From NCBI RefSeq assembly GCF_019443965.1, contig NZ_CP040814.1, positions 1,116,001-1,180,000 on the forward strand: a stretch of 64,000 nucleotides of DNA. The letters run 5' to 3'. This DNA comes from Salinibacterium sp. M195 (GTDB lineage: Bacteria > Actinomycetota > Actinomycetes > Actinomycetales > Microbacteriaceae). Made by a program: the position numbers and the translations under genes. The notes below the pieces were generated by a model, which made no database searches, was not told the origin of the DNA, and worked only from the letters and a program-made list of their open reading frames with translations. Positions 43,675 through 52,579 of the stretch are shown piece after piece (the stretch's first letter is position 1; the number at the start of each line of letters is the position of its first letter).

Positions 43675-44460
43675 TTAGGAGAGTGGATGTTGCTTGGGGG
43701 ATGGGTCGGATGCGTCCGTCGGCGCAGGCGTTCCTGATGACGCGGCCACCTGACTCGCGTGTTCGAGGAGCACGTGCTTGAGCTCAGCCACCTGCTTCGT
43801 GAGGTCGGTCACTTCGCGGCGCGTGGCGACGTGCGAGAGTTCGTCTTGGGCGGCAACGCGCTCCACGATCCACGAAGCTAGGGTTGCCGTGACCACACCG
43901 AGGAGGGCGATGCCAGCGACCATCACGCCAGCGGCAATGACTCGACCAAGCGTTGTCGCGGGGTAAATATCGCCGTAACCGACCGTCGTGATGGTGACGA
44001 ACGCCCACCAGATTCCGTCACCGAGGTTAGTGATTTGGCTGCTGTCAGCGCTGCGCTCGGTATCCAGAATGGCAAGTCCGGCAACAAATACGAGAAGCAG
44101 TGACGAGCCAACGGCGTACGTCAGAACACCACCTCGTACGGCAGTTCCCGCGCGTCTTTGTAGCACGTTCAGCAGTGTCACCAAGCGCAGCAGGCGCAGC
44201 GGGCGCAACATGGGCAGCACGACGACGAGCAGGTCGAACAGGTGCTTCCTAAACCACAACCAGCGCCGTTCGGCCAAGATGAGGTTAACGAGGTAGTCGA
44301 CAACAAACACCACCCAGGTAATCGCAATCACGACTTCGGCAACGAGCATTTCTGTGCCGGAAAGATTGGCGATTACTTCCCACGCGTAGGCGATCAGAAA
44401 AATGACTGCCGCAATCGTGAGCGGTATGTCCATGATCTGTTGCCAGCGCCGTTGAGTCAT
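43675..44460 (-). CDS. Voltage-gated-like potassium channel
   Basis: A 261-residue ion channel subunit. ATG at 44460 was chosen because a longer frame overlaps the upstream permease gene. Six hydrophobic segments are predicted, an Arg-rich S4-like stretch LRPLRLLRLVTLLNVLQRR, and the selectivity filter TITTVGYGDIYP with its pore helix. The last 60 residues form a coiled-coil-like tail (REVTDLTKQVAELKHVLLEH) that could hold the tetramer together. It is convergent with the Rieske gene. No RCK domain follows. Confidence 0.93.
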   Translation of the reverse strand: MTQRRWQQIMDIPLTIAAVIFLIAYAWEVIANLSGTEMLVAEVVIAITWVVFVVDYLVNLILAERRWLWFRKHLFDLLVVVLPMLRPLRLLRLVTLLNVLQRRAGTAVRGGVLTYAVGSSLLLVFVAGLAILDTERSADSSQITNLGDGIWWAFVTITTVGYGDIYPATTLGRVIAAGVMVAGIALLGVVTATLASWIVERVAAQDELSHVATRREVTDLTKQVAELKHVLLEHASQVAASSGTPAPTDASDPSPKQHPLS

Positions 44461-44485
44461 GGTTTCGAGCCTATCGACCCCGTAG

Positions 44486-45832
44486 TTAGGTCCCACCGCG
44501 CAGAGCAGTAATAGGCTCAATATTGGAAGCCCGATTCGCTGGATACGCACCGGCGACGAGCCCGACGACGGCACCGAGGAGGGCGGCGCCGAGCGCGACC
44601 CAGATGTCAAGAACCGGCGACCACCCCTGTGTTAACGAGACGATCACCACCGCAAATACACCTAGTGCCGAGCCGATTAGCCCGCCTAGAAGGCCGATGA
44701 CCACAGACTCAACAATAAATTGCGACGCAATATTGCGCTTAGTCGCCCCGAGCGCACGCCGAAGCCCTATCTCGCCGACACGCTCCATTACCGACAGCAG
44801 CGTGACATTGGCGATGCCCAGCCCGCCGGCAAGCAGCGCGATCGCGCCCAGAATCAGAAAGACAATGTTGACGTCGGCCTGCACGCTCTCTTGGAGCTCT
44901 GACTTTGTCGCCGGCGCTTGCACGGTGAAGTTTTCTGGTGTGTTGGGGTCTAGCGCGATTGGTGCCTGTCTGGCGACGAGATCGCCAGCACCAACTTGGA
45001 TCTGAATCTGCAGTTCATCTGGCGAGGGCAGACCGAAGTCTGCGCGTGCAGTTCCGAGCGGAAGAATGACGGAATCAAGCAAATCGCTGCGTCGTTCTAC
45101 CCCCGCGATAATTCCGATCACGGTGTATGAGCGATCGCCGATGAAGATCGAGGGTTGGCTATCGACGCGGTTGATGCCGATTTTTTCGGCGGCATTCGCT
45201 CCGAGCACAACAACTCGATCTCCCCGATCGTCGTGACCGCTGTCGAAATACCGGCCGGTGATCACGAGGCCGCGTACGGCGTCGAGCAGCGATGCTGAGG
45301 TTGCGACTAACGGTGGACTGAGCGTCTCTGCCGCGGAGGGGTCGTTCACCGGGACCGCAGTGATGGCGATTTCTCCCAGAGGCACGGCGGCTATCAGCCC
45401 GGCTCGCTCAACCCCTGCTAACCGCTCGACGCGCTCGGCTGAATCCCACGGTAGCCGTGCGATTGACCGCGATTCACCCCTCGCATCGCGACTGCTGCCG
45501 GGCTCGATTACTACCTGGGTTGCGGCGACCGCATCGAATTGGCTGGCGATCTGACCGGCGGCGGTTTGTGCGAAACCTATCGTGACGACAAGTGACGCGA
45601 TTCCGAGCACAGTGCCGAGAGTGGTCATTACGAGCCGTGAAGGGCGTGCCCCTATGCCAAAAGACGCCTCGATTATGAGGTCCTGCACCAGAAATCGGTC
45701 GCTGTGCTTCACAGCGGGTGCTGCCGAAACGATCTCGGAGACGGCATCGTTCTTGGGCTTCGCGGCCGTGCCGCGCGTGCGAGAGGAACTGAAGGGTCTC
45801 GGCAGACGAGCTAACCAACGCGGCAGTTTCAC
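44486..45832 (-). CDS. MacB/FtsX-like ABC transporter permease
   Basis: A 448-residue permease starting at GTG 45832. An N-terminal cytoplasmic tail leads to the first membrane helix (TTLGTVLGIASLVVTIGFAQ), then a large extracytoplasmic MacB-type domain of about 240 residues (VVVLGANAAEKIGI), then three C-terminal helices with the FtsX motif (SVMERVGEIGLRRALGATKR). MacB-type systems do not carry substrate through the membrane but drive a periplasmic-type cycle. The start overlaps the ATPase stop by 4 bases and an adaptor protein is encoded upstream. Confidence 0.93.
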   Translation of the reverse strand: MKLPRWLARLPRPFSSSRTRGTAAKPKNDAVSEIVSAAPAVKHSDRFLVQDLIIEASFGIGARPSRLVMTTLGTVLGIASLVVTIGFAQTAAGQIASQFDAVAATQVVIEPGSSRDARGESRSIARLPWDSAERVERLAGVERAGLIAAVPLGEIAITAVPVNDPSAAETLSPPLVATSASLLDAVRGLVITGRYFDSGHDDRGDRVVVLGANAAEKIGINRVDSQPSIFIGDRSYTVIGIIAGVERRSDLLDSVILPLGTARADFGLPSPDELQIQIQVGAGDLVARQAPIALDPNTPENFTVQAPATKSELQESVQADVNIVFLILGAIALLAGGLGIANVTLLSVMERVGEIGLRRALGATKRNIASQFIVESVVIGLLGGLIGSALGVFAVVIVSLTQGWSPVLDIWVALGAALLGAVVGLVAGAYPANRASNIEPITALRGGT

Positions 45833-46545
45833 GCGAGCTCGCTTAGTTGACCGTCAGCGATACGAACACGACGTTGGGCGCGTTCGGCAACCGCTGAGTC
45901 GTGAGTGATGATGACGAGAGTGAGCCCATCAGCATGTAGTTCTTCGAAGAGATTCATGACTTCGCCAGATGTAGTCGCATCGAGGTTCCCGGTCGGTTCG
46001 TCGGCGAGAAGCAGTCGCGGCGAGCTGACCACCGCGCGGGCAACAGCCACTCTTTGGCGTTCGCCGCCGGAGAGTGTTCCTGGCAAAAAATCTAGTCGGT
46101 GGTTCAGTCCTACTCTGTCGAGGGCAGCTCGCGCACGATCTTCACGCTCGGCGCGGGGTACCCCGTTGTAGAGGGTAGCGATGAGCACGTTATCGAGCAC
46201 CGAGCGGTGTGGCAGCAAGTGAAAAGCTTGAAAAACGAAGCCGATGCTTCCGCCTCGAACTGCAGCACGATCATCTTCGCTCAGCAAGCTCGTCAGTTGC
46301 CCGTCGAGGTGGTATTCACCGACACTTGGTCTGTCGAGCAGGCCAAGGACGTTGAGCATCGTCGATTTTCCTGATCCGCTCGGTCCGACAATCGAGAGGT
46401 AATCGCCCGTATTGATGCGCAGGTTTACAGCTCTTAGCGCTTGGACCTCTGGCGGGCCAGGAAAGGATCTAGTCACATTGATAAGTTCGACGACGGGAGC
46501 CGCCTCGCCGCGAGGAATGAGCTCGATCGCACCGGGTCCTGTCAT
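45829..46545 (-). CDS. MacB/LolD-like ABC transporter ATPase
   Basis: A 238-residue ATPase with Walker A VGPSGSGKST, signature LSGGERQRVAVARA, Walker B LLLADEPTGNLD and switch His ITHDS. The insertion GSIGFVFQAFHLLPHRSVLDNV is typical of the LolD/MacB/FtsE group. Its ends overlap both neighbours by 4 bases (adaptor before, permease after), so the three proteins are made together. It energises the FtsX-like permease. Confidence 0.95.
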   Translation of the reverse strand: MTGPGAIELIPRGEAAPVVELINVTRSFPGPPEVQALRAVNLRINTGDYLSIVGPSGSGKSTMLNVLGLLDRPSVGEYHLDGQLTSLLSEDDRAAVRGGSIGFVFQAFHLLPHRSVLDNVLIATLYNGVPRAEREDRARAALDRVGLNHRLDFLPGTLSGGERQRVAVARAVVSSPRLLLADEPTGNLDATTSGEVMNLFEELHADGLTLVIITHDSAVAERAQRRVRIADGQLSELA

Positions 46546-48086
46546 CGGCCAACCACAACAAGGGCCCCAGCATCAAGCTTTTCTTCAACAGGGATGATCT
46601 CTACATAGCCCTCCGCTGCGAGCCCTGTCGTGACCTCTACAAGCCGTGTAGTTCCGTCTTCTTCGCTAACCTCAATTCGAGATTCTCCGCCCGCTCCAGC
46701 CGTGAGCGCGGCGAGTGGAACGGCAAGAACCTTCCCTTCGGTGGAACTGACGGGAATCTGCACCCGCACATTGTTGCCTTGAAGTATCTGCAGCTGTTCG
46801 GGGGTGAGGGCGTCTGGCGTAAGAGCTACGTCGTACCGCACCCCCTCTTGCGCTTTTCCGTCGTCGCGTGGCTCGACTTTTGTTACTGTCGCCGCAATTT
46901 CGCTGTCGTCAGGCATCGTGATAACGGCGCGTGCGCCGACCGTGAGCAATTTAGCGTCACTCTCCGCTGCCGAGGCCGCAATGATGAGGCTTGCACCGGA
47001 CACCCGCATTATGGAGGCCCCGACAGTGGAGCCTCGAGTGACCATGACCTCATCTACTCGCCTCGGCAGTCCGCTGAGGTAGAGCACTTCGCTCGACGGG
47101 AGATAACTGAGAGTGCCGCTGCGAGTTTCCGCGAGCATGTCTCGCGCCGACGAAGCTCCTGCTCGGGCGGCGTTGAGGGCAGCTACCGCGGCACCGGCGT
47201 CGGGAGCGGCGAGTGCTTCCTTCCGTGCCGCCACGGCGATGGCATAGTCTGCTGCTCGGTCGGCGACCTCTGCCGGGTCGAGGGGATCTGCTTTCTGGGC
47301 AGCCTTCAACGCGACATCCGCTTGTCTGACTAGGTTGTTTTGGGCCAAGCGCACCGATTCCGGCGCTCCCGTCTTTGCCGCAGAAAGCTCGCGTTGCGCG
47401 GCAGCTACTTGTTCATCGGCCGATCGTACGTTGTCTTCAGCCGAGCGCACAGACTCCGCAGTTCCTTCCGGGGAATCAGGTGCGGGATAGCCGACCGTGC
47501 TATAAAGTTCGGCGATGCCGGCCGCCGTTGCAGAATCGAACAGGTTCGATTCGGGGTTGCCTCCGTCGATACCGACCGCTCGCAGCGCTTGCTTGAGCTG
47601 TACGACATCTGGCCCGGCAACGCCGATGCGCAGAGTGCGGTAGACCGGAAGGTCCCCTGGCAACACGATAACCGGCCGTCCAGCAACTTCAAGGGCTACC
47701 GCAAGCGCCGTGAGGCTGGCGCCCGCCTTGGGGACTTGTCCCGTGACGACTGCAGGGCCACCGATATCGCCCGTTTCTAGAGCGACCTCAATCGAATCTG
47801 CGAAGTTAGCATCGCCACGAAGCGTCACATCGTTGGCGAGCTCACGGTTCTCGACGGGCACAGTGATGAGGCCGGCATCAGGCGCGGTTGCGTTCTGAGC
47901 AGCTTGGCCCGGAGAGACGATGAACCTGCTCAACAAGACGCCGGCCAGCAGAGAAACGATGGCCACTACTGCCATAACCCAGATGACGCGGTTGCTGTTG
48001 AGCAGCCGCTTCCACCCGCTCGCGCGAGAGGGGGCGGCCACGTCGCTCTCTTCTCCGAGAGAGACCGGCGAAAGTTCGGTCGGCAT
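46542..48086 (-). CDS. HlyD-like adaptor with peptidoglycan-binding-like domain
   Basis: A 514-residue membrane fusion-type protein. After a short tail comes one membrane anchor (VIWVMAVVAIVSLLAGVLLS). A peptidoglycan-binding-like helical domain follows at about 155-195 (GVAGPDVVQLKQALRAVGIDG), then a long coiled-coil hairpin rich in Ala and Glu (about 205-320), and C-terminal beta-barrel modules (RVQIPVSSTEGKVLAVPLAAL, VVVGR end). This is the layout of VexA-like adaptors in Gram-positive MacB systems, here possibly docking to the cell wall. ATG 48086 directly abuts the lipoprotein stop and its 3' end overlaps the ATPase gene. Confidence 0.88.
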   Translation of the reverse strand: MPTELSPVSLGEESDVAAPSRASGWKRLLNSNRVIWVMAVVAIVSLLAGVLLSRFIVSPGQAAQNATAPDAGLITVPVENRELANDVTLRGDANFADSIEVALETGDIGGPAVVTGQVPKAGASLTALAVALEVAGRPVIVLPGDLPVYRTLRIGVAGPDVVQLKQALRAVGIDGGNPESNLFDSATAAGIAELYSTVGYPAPDSPEGTAESVRSAEDNVRSADEQVAAAQRELSAAKTGAPESVRLAQNNLVRQADVALKAAQKADPLDPAEVADRAADYAIAVAARKEALAAPDAGAAVAALNAARAGASSARDMLAETRSGTLSYLPSSEVLYLSGLPRRVDEVMVTRGSTVGASIMRVSGASLIIAASAAESDAKLLTVGARAVITMPDDSEIAATVTKVEPRDDGKAQEGVRYDVALTPDALTPEQLQILQGNNVRVQIPVSSTEGKVLAVPLAALTAGAGGESRIEVSEEDGTTRLVEVTTGLAAEGYVEIIPVEEKLDAGALVVVGR

Positions 48087-49043
48087 CTACTTGGTCTGGG
48101 TGGCTGCGGCGAGCATCTCGTCAAGTTCTGCCTTGTTCTCGGCAACGAACTTTTCTTCGAGCTTGAACTGGGCGGCGAGCGTCTTCTGCTCGAAATCGAG
48201 GTCCTCGCTGCAGTGGAAGTCTGCGAGGGCAAGGTCGATTTCTTGGTCGCGGAGTTCAGTGCGTTTCTCCTTGCTGAGTTCCACGCCGTCGGCCCACGCC
48301 TCTTCGCTTTGGGCATTCATGAAGTCGTAGACGGCGTCTTTCGTTGCGAGGTCAGGATGTCCGGCATCGGCCATGCAGGACGACCACTCGGCGTTGAATT
48401 TCTTCATCTCGGGCGTTTCTTGCTGCTCCTCCCACAGTTTGCTCATTGAGTCGATGAGGTTTTTATACTGTGGATCTGAATAAATCTGGTCGCCGCGAAC
48501 CTCTGAGTTGGCCGTGCCGTAACAACCGAGCGGTTCGAAGCTAAAGTCGGGGTCATTCATTTCTTCTTCGGTCGGCTGTGGTCCGTGCAACACCTCGTAG
48601 TATGCGGTCTGCTCGCTCTCGGAAAGTGCCATTACGTAGTCTTGGTTGGGGTCGACGTAGTTCTCTGCTTCTTCATTCTGCGCAGCCTGTTGCTCATCGG
48701 TGAGGTTGTAGCCGTAACCATTAGCGGCCACCCACTCCTCAGTGTTTCGGTCAGCTAATTCGCTGTCGTCAAAACTGTAATTGTCGGTCTGATCCACCGG
48801 CAAATAGGTAAAGCCCTCGTCGGCCATGCATTCGGCGATCAGCTCCTCAGCAGCATTCGCCTCGGCAATGTACTCGTCGTTCTCTCTGTCTCCGCCGTAG
48901 AGTGCGGTCGAGTAGACGTATAGCGGGCTGTCCTCATACGTGAGTTCGCCACTCCTCTCGCCGGTCGATGAGCAGCCCGCGAGCAATAGGGACGCGCAGG
49001 CGACTGATGCGACACCGAGGGTGACGAGACGTGGTCGGGGCAT
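48087..49043 (-). CDS. Lipoprotein of unknown function, first gene of the MacB-type operon
   Basis: A 318-residue lipoprotein. ATG 49043 follows GAGGAG and gives a signal peptide with lipobox LLLAGC. The mature part is very acidic, rich in Glu, Asp and Tyr, with two copies of a short Cys motif, ECMADEGF and SCMADAGH, and a third Cys in ADFHCSED. These cysteines may form disulfides outside the cell. A helical tail rich in Lys and Glu ends it. I recall similar CMADAGF-type lipoproteins next to VexABC-like systems in actinobacteria, suggesting a dedicated partner, but no function is established. Confidence 0.8.
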   Translation of the reverse strand: MPRPRLVTLGVASVACASLLLAGCSSTGERSGELTYEDSPLYVYSTALYGGDRENDEYIAEANAAEELIAECMADEGFTYLPVDQTDNYSFDDSELADRNTEEWVAANGYGYNLTDEQQAAQNEEAENYVDPNQDYVMALSESEQTAYYEVLHGPQPTEEEMNDPDFSFEPLGCYGTANSEVRGDQIYSDPQYKNLIDSMSKLWEEQQETPEMKKFNAEWSSCMADAGHPDLATKDAVYDFMNAQSEEAWADGVELSKEKRTELRDQEIDLALADFHCSEDLDFEQKTLAAQFKLEEKFVAENKAELDEMLAAATQTK

Positions 49044-49213
49044 GGTGCACTCCTCAAGTAGTGAGAACCGGCGTTTCTCAACGCATCTGGTTACTGGATG
49101 AGGCAATGCTACAACCTTGAGGATTGATCGAACATCATTCTTCAGGATGAGTTTGGGCTAAGGGGAGGCTGCACTAGCTGGTCGGATGCCGCGAACGAGA
49201 GTAGAACGAGAGA

Positions 49214-51055
49214 ATGACAAGTTTTGCCTCAGCCGTTAGACGCTATCCGCTCGTCGCTCTGACGGTAGTCGTCGCCGTTGTCGGTCTCGCACTGAACTGG
49301 ACACCAGCATCCGCTGTCGTTCCGTGGCTGTTGTCGGTCTATTCGCTTGCCGTTGCCGCCCGCGAGGCAGTTTCGATGGTGCGCAAACTTCTGCGGCGCG
49401 AGTTCGGCCTCGATGTACTCGCGGTGACCGCGATCGTTGCCACCGTCGTTGTCGGCGAGTATTGGGCGAGCATCGTGATTGTGCTGATGCTCACCGGTGG
49501 TGAAGCACTCGAAGATTTCGCCGCTGGTCGAGCCAAGCGCGAGCTGAACGCGTTGCTCAGCCGGGTGCCTCAAACGGCCCATCAGGTGACGGCAGCCGGC
49601 GACATTGTTGATGTGCCGGCCACTGAGGTTGCGGTGGGGGATCGCCTGGTGGTGCGTCCCTCGGAGATCGTGCCGGTGGATGCGGTGCTGGTCTCTGCAA
49701 CGACTGCCGTGGATGAGTCATCCCTTACTGGCGAAAGCATGCCCGTCGAGAAGGTCACGGGAGACGTGCTTTTGAGCGGTTCGGTGAATGGGCCAGAAGC
49801 TGTCACGGTGCAGGCGAGCGCTCGAGCATCCGACAGCCAATACCAACGGATCGTTGAGCTCGTCACCGAAGCTGCGGAGAGTAAAGCCCCCATCGTGCGC
49901 CTTGCCGATCGTTATGCGGTGCCGTTTACGCTCGTGTCGATCGGCCTGGCTGCCATTGCGTGGTTGATCTCGGGTGACCCGGTGCGCTTCGCCGAAGTGC
50001 TCGTCGTTGCGACGCCATGTCCGTTGCTGATTGCTGCTCCGGTGGCGTTCATGGCCGGAATGTCGAGCGCCTCTACCTACGGTGTGGTGGTGAAGAACGC
50101 CGGAACGCTCGAAGTGCTCGCCCGAGCGAAAACCGTCGTTTTCGATAAAACAGGAACACTGACCAGCGGTCGCCCCGTCGTCGTCGATGTCCGCCCCGAG
50201 GGCGAACGGACTGCCGACGAGTTGCTTTCCCTGGTGGCAGCGGCTGAGCAATACTCCTCACACGTGCTCGCGGCTTCCCTGGTGGATGCCGCAAAGCAGC
50301 GTTCTCTCGTGTTGCCTGAGGTCACCGATGCTCGTGAAGTAGCCACTCACGGAGTGCAGGCTCGAATCGGCAACCAGATGGTGACCGTGGGTAAGCCCGC
50401 CTTCGTAGCCGAACGGGCCACCACCCTGACCCGCGTCGACCTGGCGAGCGGTGAGGCTGCCGTCTATGTGAGCGTCGATGACCAGTACGCTGGCGCGATT
50501 GTGCTGCGCGATGCTGTGCGACTCGAGGCGGAACGCACGTTGAGCGATCTGCGCGGGCTGGGCATCCAGAACACCCTGATGCTGACGGGGGATGTGAAGG
50601 AGACGGCGCGTAAGGTCGCCGACGAGCTACACATCAGCGAAGTTCATGCAGAGTGCCTGCCAGAAGACAAGGTGCGCCTCGTGCACGCGACAACTCCGCG
50701 CCCGGTTGTCATGGTCGGCGATGGCGTGAACGATGCGCCCGTACTGGGAGCCGCCGACGTCGGCATCGCGATGGGGGCCAAAGGATCAACGGCGGCAAGC
50801 GAATCAGCTGATGTCGTTATCCTCGTCGACGATCTTCACCGGGTGGTATCGGCCGTGCAGGTCAGTCAGCGCACCGTACAAATCGCTCTGCAAAGCATTT
50901 GGATCGGAATCGCCATCAGCATTGGACTCATGCTCTTTGCGATGACGGGTGCGCTGCCCGCTGTGGTTGGCGCGGCATTGCAAGAAGTCGTTGACCTCGT
51001 CACCATCCTCAATGCACTGCGGGCGCTGAGCCTCAAACGTCGCTTGCGTGGCTAG
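49214..51055 (+). CDS. Heavy-metal P1B-type ATPase with CPL intramembrane motif
   Basis: A 613-residue metal-pumping ATPase. It lacks the N-terminal metal-binding domain. The A-domain loop is SSLTGESMPVEK, the phosphorylated Asp311 lies in DKTGTLTSG, and MVGDGVNDAPVL is the hinge. The ion-path motif is TPCPLLIAAPVA (Cys269), that is Cys-Pro-Leu rather than the usual Cys-Pro-Cys of Cu+ or Zn2+ pumps. The last helix carries LQEVVDLVTILNALRAL. The metal therefore cannot be assigned by motif; this subtype is frequent in actinobacteria without a known ion. It is a single gene, divergent from the lipoprotein gene. Confidence 0.92.
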   Translation: MTSFASAVRRYPLVALTVVVAVVGLALNWTPASAVVPWLLSVYSLAVAAREAVSMVRKLLRREFGLDVLAVTAIVATVVVGEYWASIVIVLMLTGGEALEDFAAGRAKRELNALLSRVPQTAHQVTAAGDIVDVPATEVAVGDRLVVRPSEIVPVDAVLVSATTAVDESSLTGESMPVEKVTGDVLLSGSVNGPEAVTVQASARASDSQYQRIVELVTEAAESKAPIVRLADRYAVPFTLVSIGLAAIAWLISGDPVRFAEVLVVATPCPLLIAAPVAFMAGMSSASTYGVVVKNAGTLEVLARAKTVVFDKTGTLTSGRPVVVDVRPEGERTADELLSLVAAAEQYSSHVLAASLVDAAKQRSLVLPEVTDAREVATHGVQARIGNQMVTVGKPAFVAERATTLTRVDLASGEAAVYVSVDDQYAGAIVLRDAVRLEAERTLSDLRGLGIQNTLMLTGDVKETARKVADELHISEVHAECLPEDKVRLVHATTPRPVVMVGDGVNDAPVLGAADVGIAMGAKGSTAASESADVVILVDDLHRVVSAVQVSQRTVQIALQSIWIGIAISIGLMLFAMTGALPAVVGAALQEVVDLVTILNALRALSLKRRLRG

Positions 51056-51070
51056 TCGCCCGCGTGGAGG

Positions 51071-52579
51071 CTAGTACCCCGAAAAGTAGTCGGTGTGGAT
51101 GCGGCGGGCCCCGTTTGCGCGAAGGGTCGACTTGAGGTCGTTGACGAGGGCTGGCGGGCCTGACAGGTAAACGCGGCGGCCGGCCAAGTCGGGCACGAGC
51201 GCGGAGAGAGCGTCGCCGTTCATCCGGCCTTCGCTGCCGAGCACCCACCCTGCGGGTAGTGACTCGGCCAATTGCGGTCCGAAGACGATGACGCGAACGC
51301 CCGCTTCGACGAAGAGTCCACTGAATGGCAGCGTTTCGGTGCGTGAGGTGGCATACACGAGCACGATGTCACGTTCGTCATCGTGAAGATGGGAATGTGC
51401 GATTTGGCTGGCGAAGGGGGTGACGCCGATGCCGCCGGCCACGAGCAAGAGGGGTTCGGAGGTTTTTCGGGGGAGAACAAAATCGCCCCAAATTCCGGTG
51501 GCATTGACGTCAGCTCCGCGCGGCAACGCCAAGAGCGCCGCCTTGAAACTGCTTGACCTTTCGGGTGCCGTAAACGTGATCGACAGGGTCGCTCCGGCCG
51601 AGGGCGCTGACGAGATGGTGAAGTAGCGGCGTGCTCCCCGCAGGTCGGGCGAGGGGTGCGGCAACGAGAGCTCAATGTATTGGCCCGGCCTAAACGAGAG
51701 TGGGCGGTGCGGGGCAAAAGTTAGTTCCCACGTGCCGGGGGCTATCTCTTCTGTTTCGGTGAGCGTCATCCGAATGGTGCGGCGCTGCGTGAATGCGAAG
51801 GCGATGAGGTTGCCGATAAGGAGGGCGAGTAGCGGGTCGCTGAAAATGGGCCCGAGAGAGAAGGGGATAGCGAATAGCAACGCAACGATTGCAGCAATGC
51901 TGAGGCGCTGCCAACGACGAGGAGGGAGGGTGAGAGGTTCGCTCAGCATGAAGCCAACGAAGAAGATGAGTTGCGATGATGCGAACGTGAAGCTGAGCGC
52001 GTCGGTGAGTGTTCCACCACCGGCGACAGTGAGAGCGATGCGGATGCTCGCGGCAACGACGATAAACACGAGACCAAGGTCGAGTCGTCGGGTGCGGTAG
52101 AGGATCAGGAAGGCGGCAACCACGATGAGGGGTTGCAGCAGGGGTGTTCCCACCCACCAAGTCGGAAAACCGAGGGGGGCGAAGATGAAGACATAGGCCC
52201 CAAGCGCTGCCGGATTGAAGATATGGCGCCCGCGGAATGCGATGAGAAATTTGGATGCCCCAGCAATGGTCGAGGCGAGAGCGATGCCGAGCAGGCCCAG
52301 CGGTTCAAGGCTAGGGGCCATGATGAAAAACACGAGCAGTCCCGTGATGAGCGCCGACTCGAGGTGGGCACGCTGGCGGACTATGCGCGCGCCAATCCCG
52401 CTGGCGAGGTAACTGAATCCGACAGCAACAGGGAGGCTCGCGAGAAGCGCAAAAGGGTCGGGGGAGATGAGATCCAAGAATGCCAACGTTATTGCGGCAA
52501 CCGACAGGATCGCGAGCGATATCCAGACAAGTTTGTACATCGCGAGTGCGCCGAGGCTGCGATCTAACCAACGTTTCAT
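51071..52579 (-). CDS. NqrB/RnfD-like membrane domain fused to FAD/NAD(P)H oxidoreductase
   Basis: A 502-residue membrane flavoprotein. ATG 52579 overlaps the apbE stop (ATGA). Residues about 10-285 contain roughly nine to ten membrane spans resembling RnfD/NqrB (HIFNPAALGAYVFIFAPLG, SEPLTLPPRRW). Residues 290-502 are a ferredoxin-NADP reductase-type module: RRYFTISSAPS binds FAD and VAGGIGVTPFASQ binds NAD(P)H. There is no 2Fe-2S cluster motif. It would take electrons from NAD(P)H inside and pass them through membrane flavins to the FMN-binding lipoprotein encoded in the same operon. Confidence 0.88.
   Translation of the reverse strand: MKRWLDRSLGALAMYKLVWISLAILSVAAITLAFLDLISPDPFALLASLPVAVGFSYLASGIGARIVRQRAHLESALITGLLVFFIMAPSLEPLGLLGIALASTIAGASKFLIAFRGRHIFNPAALGAYVFIFAPLGFPTWWVGTPLLQPLIVVAAFLILYRTRRLDLGLVFIVVAASIRIALTVAGGGTLTDALSFTFASSQLIFFVGFMLSEPLTLPPRRWQRLSIAAIVALLFAIPFSLGPIFSDPLLALLIGNLIAFAFTQRRTIRMTLTETEEIAPGTWELTFAPHRPLSFRPGQYIELSLPHPSPDLRGARRYFTISSAPSAGATLSITFTAPERSSSFKAALLALPRGADVNATGIWGDFVLPRKTSEPLLLVAGGIGVTPFASQIAHSHLHDDERDIVLVYATSRTETLPFSGLFVEAGVRVIVFGPQLAESLPAGWVLGSEGRMNGDALSALVPDLAGRRVYLSGPPALVNDLKSTLRANGARRIHTDYFSGY

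Noticed and set aside
44461..44610. Upstream extension of the potassium channel
   Set aside because: It would overlap the upstream permease gene and adds a stretch unlike channel N-termini; ATG at 44460 suffices.
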